The notes under the pieces are model-generated. The model was given only the letters and a program-made list of their open reading frames with translations, did no database searches and was not told the DNA's origin. The position numbers and the translations under genes were made by a program. Below are positions 9,840 through 21,559 of a DNA stretch of 64,000 nt, in pieces; the first letter of the stretch is position 1, and the number at the start of each line of letters is the position of its first letter. Source of the DNA: Ancylostoma caninum (taxonomy: Eukaryota > Nematoda > Chromadorea > Rhabditida > Ancylostomatidae); the NCBI GenBank assembly GCA_037903475.1, contig JBAJFG010000562.1, forward strand, positions 3,454,501-3,518,500, in the 5' to 3' direction.

Positions 9840-11930
9840 ATATCGAACGATATCAAGGTTCGTAGAAGACAGATAATGGAAATTAATGAAAAATGGAGGG
9901 GGATATTCTTTATATCTTTCAAAATAGGGTTTGGATATTGGTAATTGGCAAATTTGGAAGGCGGTGCTGTCCTGTTAATAGTTTTCATTTTGAACCGAAA
10001 TTAGCCGTGAAAATGACTAGTCAGAGGTTATTATATTTTTGTAGCATAGGTTGTTAAAATTGCTACGTAAGCATGCAAGGATAATACAAGTGATAAAATA
10101 CTAGTATGACAGCAATAGCTCTCAGAACCAGGCTCTGCAACTGACCATGAACCAACGAGAGACAAAAAATAATCAAATAAATAGAATAAAGATAAAGATA
10201 AAAAGATGTAGGAATGAAAAAAATGGGGACAAAGCCATCAAAATTAGCCCGCTCAATCAGAAAAATTGGTGAAAACGCAGTGCATTTTAGGAGCCCTAGT
10301 TCACTGCAAGAAAGTATATCGTGAGAGCGAAACATGACTGCAATAAAAATTTGGAAACAAACGGGAGTACTCAGCAGTTAGTATAGCCTAAAAAAGACTA
10401 AAGTTGATGAAACATTCAAAGAAATTATATAGTAGTTTATAGAGAGAATACGTAAAAACATAGACTCGAAAAACACTATTAAGGAGCCCAATAAAAATTA
10501 GTTAACAAAAAGCAAAATAAACAAAACAAATGGAGGAGACTTCGGTGGTCGAAGCTCATTCGCACCCGCCTCGCCACCCATCCAGAAAGATTATAGCAGT
10601 GAGCAGGAGGATTGGAAGAAAATGAAAGGATGAAAACGGTGATGTGAATGAAATTTATGGATACGCAGACAACCAGAGTGCGCCATTGCATTTGGTTCAG
10701 CGCTTGCTGTAGAAATCAACCGCAGAATTTCTAGCATATTATTGTACAAATTACGAGCTTTCTTCTGCAGAAGAAAACACTTTTCCCATATTTTTTTGGA
10801 AAAACCTAGAAAGGTAGGTAAATAGAAGAAAAAGTTGTTGAGCGATACTTCTGAAAGAGTGTGCAGTAGTCAAACATCAGTTGACTGGAATAATGACTAG
10901 TATCCCTCCTGAGACGGTAATTGCAACATTTTTGAACCCCCTTAATGTCTTCGCCGCCCACAAAACCAGAAGTTAGAATAATGAGGGTAAAAATGAACTG
11001 AAGAAATTCTTTTCTCGCTATCTAATCCATAACATCCCGATAAAAGCATCCCCTAATGCTCTTGTCCAATGATAATTTTTTTACCAGGGCAGGCGTGGCT
11101 CTTCTAAAGCATGTCCTCACCTTCCTTCAAAACCACCGCCTACCAAATCAGGTTTACCATAAAACACTAAGAGGATCACGTCGAAACCTCAGCCAATGTG
11201 TTTTTTTTTGCCTGCGGCGCGGTTCATGCTGTTTCTTCACTTTAAATAGCTCTGGACAACGAAGGTGGAACCAGAAAAGGAATTTCGTGGGGATTTTCTT
11301 TAGGGATGACTATTCATTGGATGGGGAAAAAGCAGCAAATCGCCTGAACAACGCTCTTTAACCGCTAAACGTCTGCAAGCAGCTAGGAATCCTTAGCTTC
11401 AATAGTCTATGGAACAGTGGGAAAGCCTTATCTTTGTATCCAGTGTACCCGTATCCAATGTTCTATACCTAACCGGGTGAAAGCGAAGCAGCGGTTACAG
11501 TTTGGTTTGGATATATTGCAATGCAATAAAAGTTTATCCGCGGACATGTTTATCCAGTCATTTCATCGCAGGATACCTTTATCCGATCGGTAAGGTCCCA
11601 TGATTTCCTCCATTAATCACTCGCATTGTACCTGGACAACATATCCCATATGTTGTCTTAGCGTTCCAAGGATTGAACACGTGGATAGATAAATTATATT
11701 AGACAACGAGGTGGATAAATGCAATTGGGAACGGATACACAATCAATTTTCCTCATATGCCTAAACTCACTTGATACGGTTCCCCTCGGAAAAAGCACTT
11801 TAGCTGGATAGCCCTTTTTTGCTACTAATTCTGTACTAAAGAGTAAACCAAGAAATTGGAAGTTTTTTTTTGCTGGACAACTACATAGAATTAGTTTTAC
11901 AAGAGATATGCACATATCAAAAGAAGTCAG
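9840..11930. other. No gene recognised
   Basis: Intron-like or intergenic DNA. Small open frames lack splice support or similarity. Confidence 0.5.
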
Positions 11931-11933
11931 TCG

Positions 11934-12176
11934 TGACTGCACCGCAGAAAACGAAGCAGCGCCGCGCCATGTACGCGGTGCGGCAGGCCTGCTGGGCGAT
12001 GGGGTTGTCGGGCATTGCGGAATTGGTATTTTTCACTGGGAATTCTTGCAAACACATACATTGTTGTGTATAAAAGCGGCATTTCGCAGCAACGCCCGAC
12101 GAACATAGTGCCCAGATGGTCTGCCGCGACGCAAGTGTGGCGCGACGCGGCCTCGTTTCTGCAGTGCAATGTCGAT
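11934..12176. mobile_element. GC-rich foldback (palindromic) element
   Basis: The left half (GACTGCACCGCAGAAAACGA, then GCGCCGCGCCATGTACGCGG and TCGGGCATTGCGGAAT) is mirrored by the reverse complement of the right half (GCACTGCAGAAACGAGGCC, GCGTCGCGCCACACTTGCG, TCGGGCGTTGCTGCGAAAT). The arms are about 100 bases and visibly diverged. Non-coding; open frames on both strands mirror one another because of the palindrome. Confidence 0.75.
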
Positions 12177-12399
12177 TGCCCTGTACTATATTTGGATTTA
12201 AAGGAAACATACAGAACAATGAGTTGGAAAATTCGAATAGAAAACCATAAAATAAGTAAACGTCGTAACGGATTGAGAAGACTGAAAAGAAAGGGAAAAA
12301 GAAGAAAAAGCAATGTACGATCCATTCATTCCAACCAAACGACATGTCGACTGTCATGAAATTGTTTCTGTTTTATTCAGTAAAAGACATGTAAGTTTT

Positions 12400-12870
12400 A
12401 TAAGGGAAACATATTATCCTTATCGGCGTTTTTAAAGGCCTTGCAAAGATATGGCCTTCAACCTACCTATCATCTAACCAGGAAGGCTCCTTATTTATAA
12501 AATGTGCCTGAGTTTCAGCACAGTTGTAGTTATTTTATTCACAATTTTTTGTGGTTATCTTACGATTTGTTTACTATGCCTTGTTTGCTAGTCACCAACT
12601 GCTTTTATTAAATACATCGATATTTTCCCTTGCTGACGCTCATTTTCTGAGCCATGTATGTAACATATGCAACAAAATTTGCAAACGATTTCTTACTAAA
12701 CAGACCTTGAGGTTATACTATTTTTGTGAAGCTTGAGTAAATCGACAAAAAATCGACTAACACGACAACAACTGCAAGCAGTACTGCAGGTACAGCCGTG
12801 TGTAACACCGTGAATTGGACTGTAAACGCACGCAGGCGACAATAAACTCGGCCGTAAGTCGGCATGGTAT
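12400..12870. other. No gene recognised
   Basis: AT-rich, intron-like. Nothing supported. Confidence 0.4.
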
Positions 12871-12877
12871 CACTCAC

Positions 12878-12975
12878 GTCTGTGCGATGTTTGCAATGGA
12901 TCCGAACTGCTCTGAGGCCGCTTCTTCTGCTGCGACGCTCGGCCTCTGCTGAGACGGGCACGCGCCGGCTGATCG
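12878..12975 (-). CDS. Candidate upstream exon on the minus strand
   Basis: A 98-base block with a strong acceptor (GATTTCGGCTTTCAG) and a strong donor (CACAGAC|GTGAGTG), GC-rich in an AT-rich neighbourhood. All three frames are open. The frame leaving in phase 2 (needed to join the exon starting at 4911) reads RSAGACPSQQRPSVAAEEAA then SEQFGSIANIAQT, a plausible acidic/alanine segment. The alternatives are very arginine-rich. Another open block with a possible donor (CACA|GTAAGC) lies just upstream at about 13065-13200. Joining to the downstream gene across 8 kb is inference. Confidence 0.45.
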
Positions 12976-13229
12976 CTGAAAGCCGAAATCAAACAAATGC
13001 AAAGAAAAACTGTCCGGAAAACTGAACAAATTTCCTGGATGCGGAAAAAAAACTTTGTCTTGTCGCTTACTGTGGAGGACGGTCCAGATTGGCCCACATT
13101 TCTGACCCACGAACCTCGCCAAGGCAACTCGTAGGAGCCGATTTTCGCGCAATCAGGAAGCGCTACCGAGGAGCCACGGGCAATTAAGGGATTTAGCTGC
13201 GGTGGCCTTCGCACCCGCATATTACACCC

Positions 13230-15060
13230 ACAACGAACAGATTGTCAACGAACACCAACACCCGGTGCGGGGTGAGAAAGGGTCACTGATAGAAAAAACC
13301 CGCGACTAATAGAATGTCGCAACGAATGGCCGTAAAATTACGAGGAAGCATTTGATGTTTTCGGATCATTTCCTATCAAAATGTTCGGATTCCCGAGAAT
13401 GTAGGGCAACACATCCAAATACCTAATGGATTATGGTTCACATTAGCCAGAAACTAGGAAAATCCGTAGGATTTTTGGGAGTGGGCGAACTGTACAAGCG
13501 CTAATGAAGGAGAAAAGGAATAGTTAGAGATTTGTAAAGACTGTGTGCAATTAAACTTTGAATTTGAATTTTTGCGAATCATGAATTTTTGTAAAATCAA
13601 AAAAGAAGACAGCCTGAAGAAGAAAATCCCAACGGAAAAAATGAAGATAGTTTGCAGCTATGAGAATTTAAACTCGAATAAATTGAAAGTTACCGAGTCA
13701 CTGACTGTACCATGGTTTAGGGCTAACCCTCACGCTGGTACAAATAAAATGTTGAGGAGACAACACGTAGGTGAGTATCAACGTCATTAGCTCTTTCTTG
13801 TGAAAATGCCGTTCTCAACATCAATTTGCCATTTGCAGTATCTTCTTAAAATTTATTCTGCCCACGAAAAATACCAAACGAAAGGGCTCCATATAGCTTC
13901 GGTTGGAATCAACATGTAAGTATTTTAATGGGCTTTCAACTAGTAGGTTACTCCTTCATCAAGAGGTATTCATTTTGTAGGAATTACCCAAGAGATATTC
14001 TAGACCTTCTGAAGATTCCAGTTTTACGTAGAAATGAAAATGTTCCATAATTGCTACCGGAACAGAGAAAGAATACAATGCATGTGAACAGACCCTCAAA
14101 AAATTCTCAAGAAGCTCAATGATTATTCAGGATAATTTATGAAAAATCAAATTTCAAAAAAAAGGAGTAATACAAAAGTGTGCTGATTACGAGGAAGAAG
14201 TCCATTTATTTCTGAAATTCCAAAAGATCTTCATTCTAGATGTATGAAATAAAATAAACAGTTAGAAAACGTAGAATGACACTCGAAGTATTCTTTTGTA
14301 AAGATTACCATACACATCAGGATACTTATTTTCTGGGGCTGGATAGCTCACACGTGATCAATTAATAACGGTGATGGAACCACTCCAAAAGAATCGTTCA
14401 AGATCTCAAACTTAGCTTTGGGCGACCGCTCTTTATTCTAAGGATTATTCAATGATTCAGTAGATTTCAAAAAGGAGAGGACATTGATTGTAGATTGTAT
14501 CTCCTGTTTTCAGCTTTTTTCTGATATTAATTACATAACCATAGTTAGACAGTTACCACTAAAAAGATTGTTCTTGTAGGAGAAACGAGAAAAGATCCAT
14601 TAGACTTCCGATTTGAGAAGTACGCTGGACCAAATTCTAGCTGTAATAGTTTTTTGATTTAGTAAATCAGCCAGGTATAACAGGAAAGTTCCTTCGTGGC
14701 TACCACTCCTGGGAATCCAAATTTTTTTATTAACGGAAGGGGGGGGGGGGTGGAAGGAAGTGTATTTTCGACAATTACGAAACAGATTGTAGAATGTGAA
14801 GGGGGAGTTTGTCCCAAATAGAACTACTTTCCAACTATCCAAAGCCTTTTAGAGATAATGTAAAGGGCCGGAGTCTTGTACATGGAACGAACGAGATGCA
14901 GATTTAAAGGTCGTAGAGATGAACATCATCGTCTGGTTAACGTCCAATGAGATAAAGAGTATGACTAGGCGTGGAGTAGATTACTGTTCCTGTATCTATA
15001 CAGAAAACGTAGAATAAGCTTAAATTTCGAAATTGACGATAGATCCAAAAATAACGTAGA
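13230..15060. other. No gene recognised
   Basis: AT-rich DNA with a G homopolymer at about 14741-14750. No exon supported. Confidence 0.45.
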
Positions 15061-15065
15061 ATTAC

Positions 15066-15234
15066 CGTGAAAAGTACGGTAGCTCATCGTCGTCCATCAT
15101 CACAGCGCTGATAGCGCGCCGATTAGCGCACGATGTGAGTTGCGCGCCGCGCGAGAAGCACGACGAGCGGCGGGGGCGTAGTAGCTGGTGGGTGGAGGAC
15201 GATGAAGCGGCGGCGCTGGTGGTGGTGGTGGCGT
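15066..15234 (-). CDS. Candidate exon, Thr/Ser-rich then MMDDDELPYFS
   Basis: Minus strand. The acceptor is GTCCCATTCAG and the donor is TTTTCACG|GTAATT. The frame open across the whole block starts ATTTTSAAASSSSTHQLL, passes an Arg/Ser-rich stretch and ends ISAVMMDDDELPYFS. It is strongly GC-rich (third-position C/G) compared with flanking DNA. The two ATG codons before DDDELPYFS could be an initiator if the upstream part is 5' UTR. Another open, Arg-rich frame continues upstream to about 15500. It is unassigned to a family and could belong to the same gene as the exons at 2.5-5 kb. Confidence 0.4.
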
Positions 15235-15519
15235 CTGAATGGGACGGAACGGGTTCCGGGCGAGCGGAGCCCGCGGCGGACGCAAAAACCGATCAAGATA
15301 TTCGCGCTCACAATCTACTGTGCACCATTGGAGCGTCGCAATGAAGCGCGTCCGACGGCGGCGGCGTGCGCTGCCACTTCGAAAAAGCCGCGTCAAGAAT
15401 CTGACACTATTCATCAGAGCCGACCGTCGGCTAGTTGAGAGGCTGCTGCCACTGAAGCACCGCCAGAGAGGCTTCTTCATCTGGCGCCATAGAAACAATG
15501 GCTTGACAAGCTTAGAAGA

Positions 15520-18240
15520 TGCGTGGAGAAGGATTAGAGCTAATCAAACCCCTCAATCCTGGAGAATTTCCAGAATTTCCACTAGCAAGTAGAACATTTC
15601 CAGCAGACTCACAGAGATCATCTCAAGAACTCAGGAGGATGAGATTTCTCAAGAAAAATAGTGTAATTCACAGGAAAAATGGTGAGTTCAGGTACAGTCG
15701 GGTGATTTAGAGTGTGCGTCTGTGACTTTGTCTGCATTTACGGCTGTTGCGCGGTGTCGGCCGGCTGACCCGCTGATTCGATCTAATTATAACACTTTCC
15801 TCTGTAAGTTCTATTAACCATATGGTGTGATTTAATCCATTTTGATATTTTCTACTGTCATCCAATAAAATCTCCTACCAGGCGCATCCAACAGCATCCT
15901 CCCTTCGACGGGACCAGCTGATCAGCCGGCCGACACCGTGCTGGAGCCGCAATCGCAGACAAAGCCACAGATGCACTCCTTGAGCAACCCTTATATGTTG
16001 AGTTACATAGCAAAGGGAAATTCCGCGACTTTTCCCCAGTATTCTGGTTAAGTTCTTGATTTCTCTAATCCCTTTTCTTTTCTTCATTGTTTATTTATTG
16101 TGAATTCATGCTTTATTGACTCTATACTCTTTAAAAAGGTAAAAAAAAACTAGCTAAGACAAAAACTTCCCCTAAATCTTGAAAATTCCCCCAATCCAGG
16201 ACAACAGGCCTTCGAAGAATTTTGAAAGATAACCTAGAAATTCAAATTCTTCTAGAGAATTCCGAGAGCACTCCTAGTTTCACAAGATTCACGGGGAATC
16301 CTTGTTATTCTTTGGAAAATCCTAGTTTCGACATGCTAAGGAATTTCTAATTTTAGAGATTTTATTCAGAATCATTAGTTCTGGACTAGAAAATTTCCAC
16401 AAAACTTGATGTACAGCGCAAAGTGTTCAAGCAGAAACACGCGGTCATCTCCTAAACTTGTTTTGCCCTACGAATTTATGCGAAAAAACTGTTCAAGATC
16501 GAAATATTATTACTTCCACTGCTCCAAACACGGCATTTAAATGTGCTATTAGTCAGAAATTCTCGAAAACCACACCCTTTCTTATGGTTTCTTATCTAAC
16601 TTCTTATCACAATCTCTCATAACATCATATGTCATGCAAAAACCGTATGCTTTGTACTTTGTCTGCATTCCTGTAGCGATCACTGATCGGTTTCCGGTTG
16701 GTTTAGATAAGCATGCAAAGGATGTTTGCTGCGCTTGTCCGAATGTTTTTATTTACTCCTTTCTTCATTTTTTGCATCAGACGAAGACGAATACGGAAAA
16801 CAATGGATTTAAATTCTCTTCCTCAGTTAATTCGTTTCTTAAATATAAAAACAAATTTCATGGAGCTTGGCAACATTTGCTACAAAATCCCAGGTAAAGT
16901 ATAAAAGCTGTTTCGGGATTCTTTAATACTGCAGCAGATTTCAAGCGAACTCTTTCACTTACTCTTTGACCTTTTTTCATAGAAAGGTAGGAAGAAAAGG
17001 ATTATAGATTTCCTCTCATTATCATTTTTTATCGCTGGAAGTAGGAAATAAGGAATCAGGCACAAACGCAAAATTTCTACGTACATTAGCAGAAACGAAT
17101 TGATTTCTGCTAAGTTTAACCCCAATGGTAATATTTTTTGGAAACCCTATCCATGTCTGATGAAAGTACGCCCCCTTTTTTTGCCTGGTTTTCTGAAAGA
17201 AGTGTGAGGATTGCTGCAGGAAAATAAGCTGAATTTAACCCAATGACGATCATGCTTCTTACAGATGAGCTATCCTTTTTGCATGGTCACCTCGAGAGAT
17301 CATTAGGTCCTAATGGTCCCCGTAATTTCCTTCGGAGGTGATGTAACAACGCTGCTAAATCAATATGACTACAAAAAGCTACATCGGAATTTTTATAGGA
17401 ATTTTAGAGCAAAGGATGGAATCAGATCCCCGGAAAATGTGGAAACGCACAAAAAAGCACACAGTCGTCAATGGGTTGGGCAGGATTTAAGAGGAAATCA
17501 CGAATTTACCAGAGATTTATTTGAAAATTGAACAAGAACCATTTGTCTTTTTGAATCGGCGCGAAATAAAGCGGAGGTAAGCAGGAAAATTGTACAGGAA
17601 ACTGCAAATCAGAATCATAATTGCTTGCGAGAAGAAGCATTAGGGGAAATTCTAGTAAAAGTGGAAAAGTTGGAAATTTTTGCGAAGAATTTTCAGGTTT
17701 TGCGATAGGAGAATTCAAAAATCGTGAATTTTTCGCAGGACAGGGCTACAGGAAGGAAACAGAAACAAATTTTCAAAGGCAGGCACACACCACGTTATAT
17801 AGTTCAAACACCACGGCAAGGCACGGAAAACGGAGGAAAACTGCAATAATTTTCCGAGAAAACACTAAAAATAGACGCTTTGTTTTCGTTTCCTGTGAAA
17901 CCCGGAAGAGCAAAACTGGTAAACTGCTTCGAAAGATGTGAACAAGCAAACAAAGGACGTCGTAGGGACAAATAAGGCCCCGCGATCACGTTGATCTATT
18001 TACAGCTGTCCTTAGCGGCTCTACAAATAGTAAATAACCAGTTGAAATGGTCCATAAATGGAAGGGGAGCCTCAAACGACAGGTGTTGACTACAAGACGG
18101 CATGGGGAAGGAATGCGTGGGGGGAAGACGTACGCTGGCAGTTTGAGAAAAATTTGCTGCTCACCATGACTCAGGGAATAATACTCGCCGCCAATAGCGT
18201 TTTTCAATAAAAATAAACAAGAAGAAAAGTAAACAAAGCA
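15520..18240. other. No gene recognised
   Basis: AT-rich, intron-like. Short open frames lack biased codon use or paired splice sites. Confidence 0.45.
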
Positions 18241-18244
18241 TCAC

Positions 18245-18380
18245 CCACGTTGTCGTTTTCCTCGCGGCGACGTCGACATGGACGACGAGCAGCATCTCCT
18301 TCGAGCCGCGGTCCTTCACAACTTCGTCGTCGCCTTTGGCCCGCGGGGTAGCAGCAGCACTGGCGTCACCGGTCTCGAAC
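18245..18380 (-). CDS. Candidate GC-rich exon
   Basis: A GC-rich block with a minus-strand acceptor GACGAATTTCAG and a possible donor GTGG|GTGATG. Only one minus frame is free of stops (FETGDASAAATPRAKGDDEV onward to VDVAARKTTTW). The plus strand also has an open, well-biased frame (starting MDDEQHLLRAAVLHNFVV at about 18279), so the strand is uncertain. It could be an exon or a CpG-rich promoter region. No homology is recognised. Confidence 0.28.
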
Positions 18381-18804
18381 CTGAAATTCGTCCGCGTTTC
18401 TAACCAGACTCATTTGTTTCCGCCACCCGGGGGATGCTCGGCGTCCCGCGTTGAGCAGGCGGCGACTAATCTCCTGCGGCCTGCGCGGACCTGTCACCAC
18501 CACAAGCGAATAGCCGAAAATAAACCACCGCTGGCCGCCGCCGGCTGGACGGACGGAGGACGTTCGGCTTGGCATTGTACCAACGAGAGAGGCAAATCGC
18601 GCGGGCTGGAGCGCAAGGGCCATGTGCAACATTACGCTATGTTTGCACTGACTTTACGAGTCCCTTTTCAGGAAGGGTTGAGATTCTCAAGAAGGAGGGG
18701 AGGGGTGAAAAGGCTCATAAGTGGACAACATGGAAGCAAATACGGGAGTTTTGAGAAAGTGCACGAGTACAAGTAGCCAGAAGGGAATGGAAAATTCCCG
18801 AACT

Positions 18805-19325
18805 AGGGAGATTGTCTAGTGGCGGGATCCATGAATACTTCTGCTGCTAAGATCCATGAAACGTTAACCATGTAAAGAAACGACGGCTAGGCTGATCGGC
18901 CGTCCAAAAGAGTATGGAAATATTGCCTAACAGGGGGAACTGACCAGTGGCGAGATCCATGAACACTTCCGGTGCTAGGATTCATTAAAAACAACCATAT
19001 GAACCAACGATGGCTAAGCTGATTGGTAATCCAAAAGAGTATGTAAATTAAGGATGCGCAAAATTTGAGGACCTGGTTTTTCAGGGTTATGTGTTCATGA
19101 ATCCCAGCCTAGGAAAATCGTGACCTACCCGTTCATCTAAAGTGGACGAGTTTCCGTGAGAAAATTGATATCCTTTGTCCTGACGACTCCTACCAGTCAG
19201 CCTTGATAAGTAATGGCAAAGATAAGAAGATAACCATATTTTCTTGAGAAACTCGTCCATTCTGAATGAACGGGGACCTTGGGATCATGTACGGGAACTC
19301 TCGCGGATCCTGCCACAGGATGATT
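18805..19325. mobile_element. ACTCGTCC/GGATCC foldback element with internal direct repeat
   Basis: The ends are AGTGGCGGGATCC (about 18818) and its inverted counterpart GGATCCTGCCACA (about 19306). The core contains CGTTCATCTAAAGTGGACGA (about 19130) inverted against ACTCGTCCATTCTGAATGAA (about 19251). The first about 125 bases (to 18930) are repeated directly at about 18934-19055 with divergence (GGCGAGATCCATGAACACTT, AAGCTGATTGG, CCAAAAGAGTATG). Confidence 0.65.
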
Positions 19326-19929
19326 TAAACAAGATCAAATCCCAAAAGGTCGAGAATTTGGAAGTGTTGTGAGAGCGAAGATGAAATCACCATAGGTTTG
19401 GATGAATTTTACATTGTAAAAAAACTCGGGAAACTAAAAATAATTTATTTTCAATTAATTTTTGAAAGCTCGAGAAGCAGTAAGCACACAGCTTTTCCAG
19501 GAATGCTCATGAAACCCGGCGCGAGAGAACGTTGCACAATGACATCGAAGCGAAAAGGCAGAAGGAGGGAATCTCCTATTTCCTGACCGGAATTTCCTTC
19601 ACCATGTTCCGCATCCCGAAAAAAAGTCGAGCGATTCTAAGACTTCCGGATTTCGGATGCAAGGGAATTTGTCTGCAAATGTCCGAGAAAATTCCCTCAT
19701 GTGCACAGCTGAAATTCCTCTCAAAATAGAACCGCCACCTATTCTTTGCGACCAAGCGCTCTAATCTCCTTTCAACCTTCCGACTGAAAAAGAAACAGCA
19801 GCAGCAACTGTTCCGGAATAACACGATGTCGACGACGAAATCGGATATGGCCGGGCTTTCAGCCGCGGATTAAGGACAGGTCTCCACGGTGGGAGACGTT
19901 CGAGGCAAGTGAGACCTAGCGTGAACAGG

Positions 19930-20035
19930 TGGCGACCGCAATATACCGCCGGCGGAAGAGCCCGCGGATCAGTTGTGACAGCTGAGTGGCCCCCGGGGTG
20001 GTGGGAGAGTTTTTGTTCGCGGTGAAGCGATGAGT
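19930..20035 (-). CDS. Possible exon, weak
   Basis: A GC-rich patch inside AT-rich DNA. A minus-strand open frame reads TPGATQLSQLIRGLFRR and runs to a possible donor (GGCG|GTATAT). An acceptor candidate (AATCATTACAG) lies upstream at about 20060. Phases cannot be tied to neighbouring candidates. The composition is suggestive only. Confidence 0.2.
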
Positions 20036-20824
20036 TGTGGGAGAAAATATTAACACTGTAATGATTTTCACCTACTCATCTAAGGGGGGTATTTCTGGCC
20101 TGATTACTAAGATCGCACTAGTTTTCTAAAACGGATACAACTAGGGGATGGCGAAGGAAATTCTCGAAAGAGCTTCAAAAAGATCTTTCTTCTCATCTTT
20201 TCTTCAATAACACTTCAGCAGGAATGTATAGCTAGGACGTAAAGTGTGATGAGTGGAAAAAAAATTAAATAAAATAAAGGTAGAGAAGAGGGGGACGAGC
20301 AATGATTTACTTCTTTGCTGATATAATACTTTCAATCGTCCTTGATAAAGTTAGATACCATTACCGTCACAAATTTTTGAAAGACAGCTTGTTCCATAAT
20401 TAAAAGATCACGCGCAAAGCTTGCGTTTTCAGGAATAGCAGCTCGAGGAGTTTTTCTGCTCTCATTGGTGAATTCCCTGTCTCAAAGAACTACAGCTCCC
20501 AACATTTGAACGTCGTGTGATTGTATGATTGTGGCTGCCTATGTGATCCCTTGAAGTGATTCTATATCACGAAACGGTATGAAAATTAAAGAGCACTCAT
20601 TCTAGAAGTATTTTAGAATAAAAATCTACTTATTAGGTAGGTTCCTTGGAAACTGCTATTCCTGAAATTTGGAGGTGATCTCTTAATTATGTAAGAGACG
20701 CACTGTCGGTGAACCCTACGGAGAAGTATGTATGTGTTAGGTTATCGCGAAAGTTTTCCGCCACTTTCAGCCTTTTTTCTCGAATTAATCTTCCTTCGTC
20801 AATACAACTGACAATTACGCTATA

Positions 20825-21277
20825 CAATACTGCTCCTAATCCTTGCAAAAAGGACGCGCGCGACGCACTAGTACGTCGCAAAGCGTCTCCCCTTCGTAAC
20901 TTTCTAAGAAATAAGAAGATCCAATTTTTCCTGAATATATGGGTTCTCTGCATCACAATGGATCGAATGATTCATGAATTTTTCAATATTGTTCTCTATA
21001 CCAGTCAAAATAAATCACTACAAATTCAAGCAGACCTCCTTGTACCTGACCGCCTTAATCCAGAGTAGTCAAAGTATTACATTTTTAATGGTATTTTCTG
21101 CAGAGTAAAAAGCACAATGTTGAAAAGCTTATATATCATAAGATTCGCCATGAAGTGCACAATTTGGCTTTTCAGGAAAAATTGGAATTGGTTTCATTTT
21201 AAGGATGTTATGAAAGAGCGAAGCTTTGCGACGGTTTACGCGCGCGTCCATTTTTGCAAAAATTAGGAGCAGAATTG
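20825..21277. mobile_element. CAATAC-ended MITE inserted in or beside a mariner relic
   Basis: Ends: CAATACTGCTCCTAATCCTT at 20825 and AAAATTAGGAGCAGAATTG ending at 21277, each flanked by TA. The inverted similarity continues inward about 120 bases (GGACGCGCGCG, GTCGCAAAGCG, AGGAAAAATTGGA) with small gaps. No transposase. The right end abuts the mariner-like reading frame (minus strand) at about 21280, so the element appears to have landed in it. Confidence 0.8.
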
Positions 21278-21281
21278 TATA

Positions 21282-21530
21282 TGTGCCACCATTATTGAGA
21301 ATCACTGCTGCGGTAACAGCAGGGTTTGTTGGCAGCAGCTTCCAACGAGCGGTTCCTTCTCGATTCCACCAAACATTGAGCATTCTTTTCTGTGAAGGTA
21401 GTTCTCGTTTTGGCGGTGGAATACCGGCATCCGAGCCACCCACATTTACTCATGTGATTTACGTAAGCAAACCACTTCTCATCATGGGTAACCAAGTTGG
21501 GGAATCGAGCGCAAAAGTCTGTCAAAAGCT
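21282..21530 (-). pseudogene. Mariner-family transposase relic, frameshifted and truncated
   Basis: The minus strand encodes FPNLVTHDEKWFAYVNH and GWLG, the conserved mariner block around the first catalytic aspartate (in THDEKW). A frame change then leads to KRMLNVWWNREGTARWKLLP, matching the mariner VWWD..G..HWELLP block, ending NPAVTAAVILNN. No helix-turn-helix N-terminus, no HDNARPH block and no third-aspartate block (SPDLAPSD) are seen; the last would lie where the MITE at 20825-21277 sits. The frame change around 21400-21440 and the truncation make it non-functional. Motif assignment rests on known mariner motifs. Confidence 0.75.
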
Positions 21531-21559
21531 AAAAAGTGAAAGCTGGGCTCAGCCAAAAA

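Noticed and set aside
11917..12357. Frames of up to 146 codons across 11.9-12.4 kb on both strands
   Set aside because: They cross the GC-rich palindrome and mirror each other, with no splice or family evidence.
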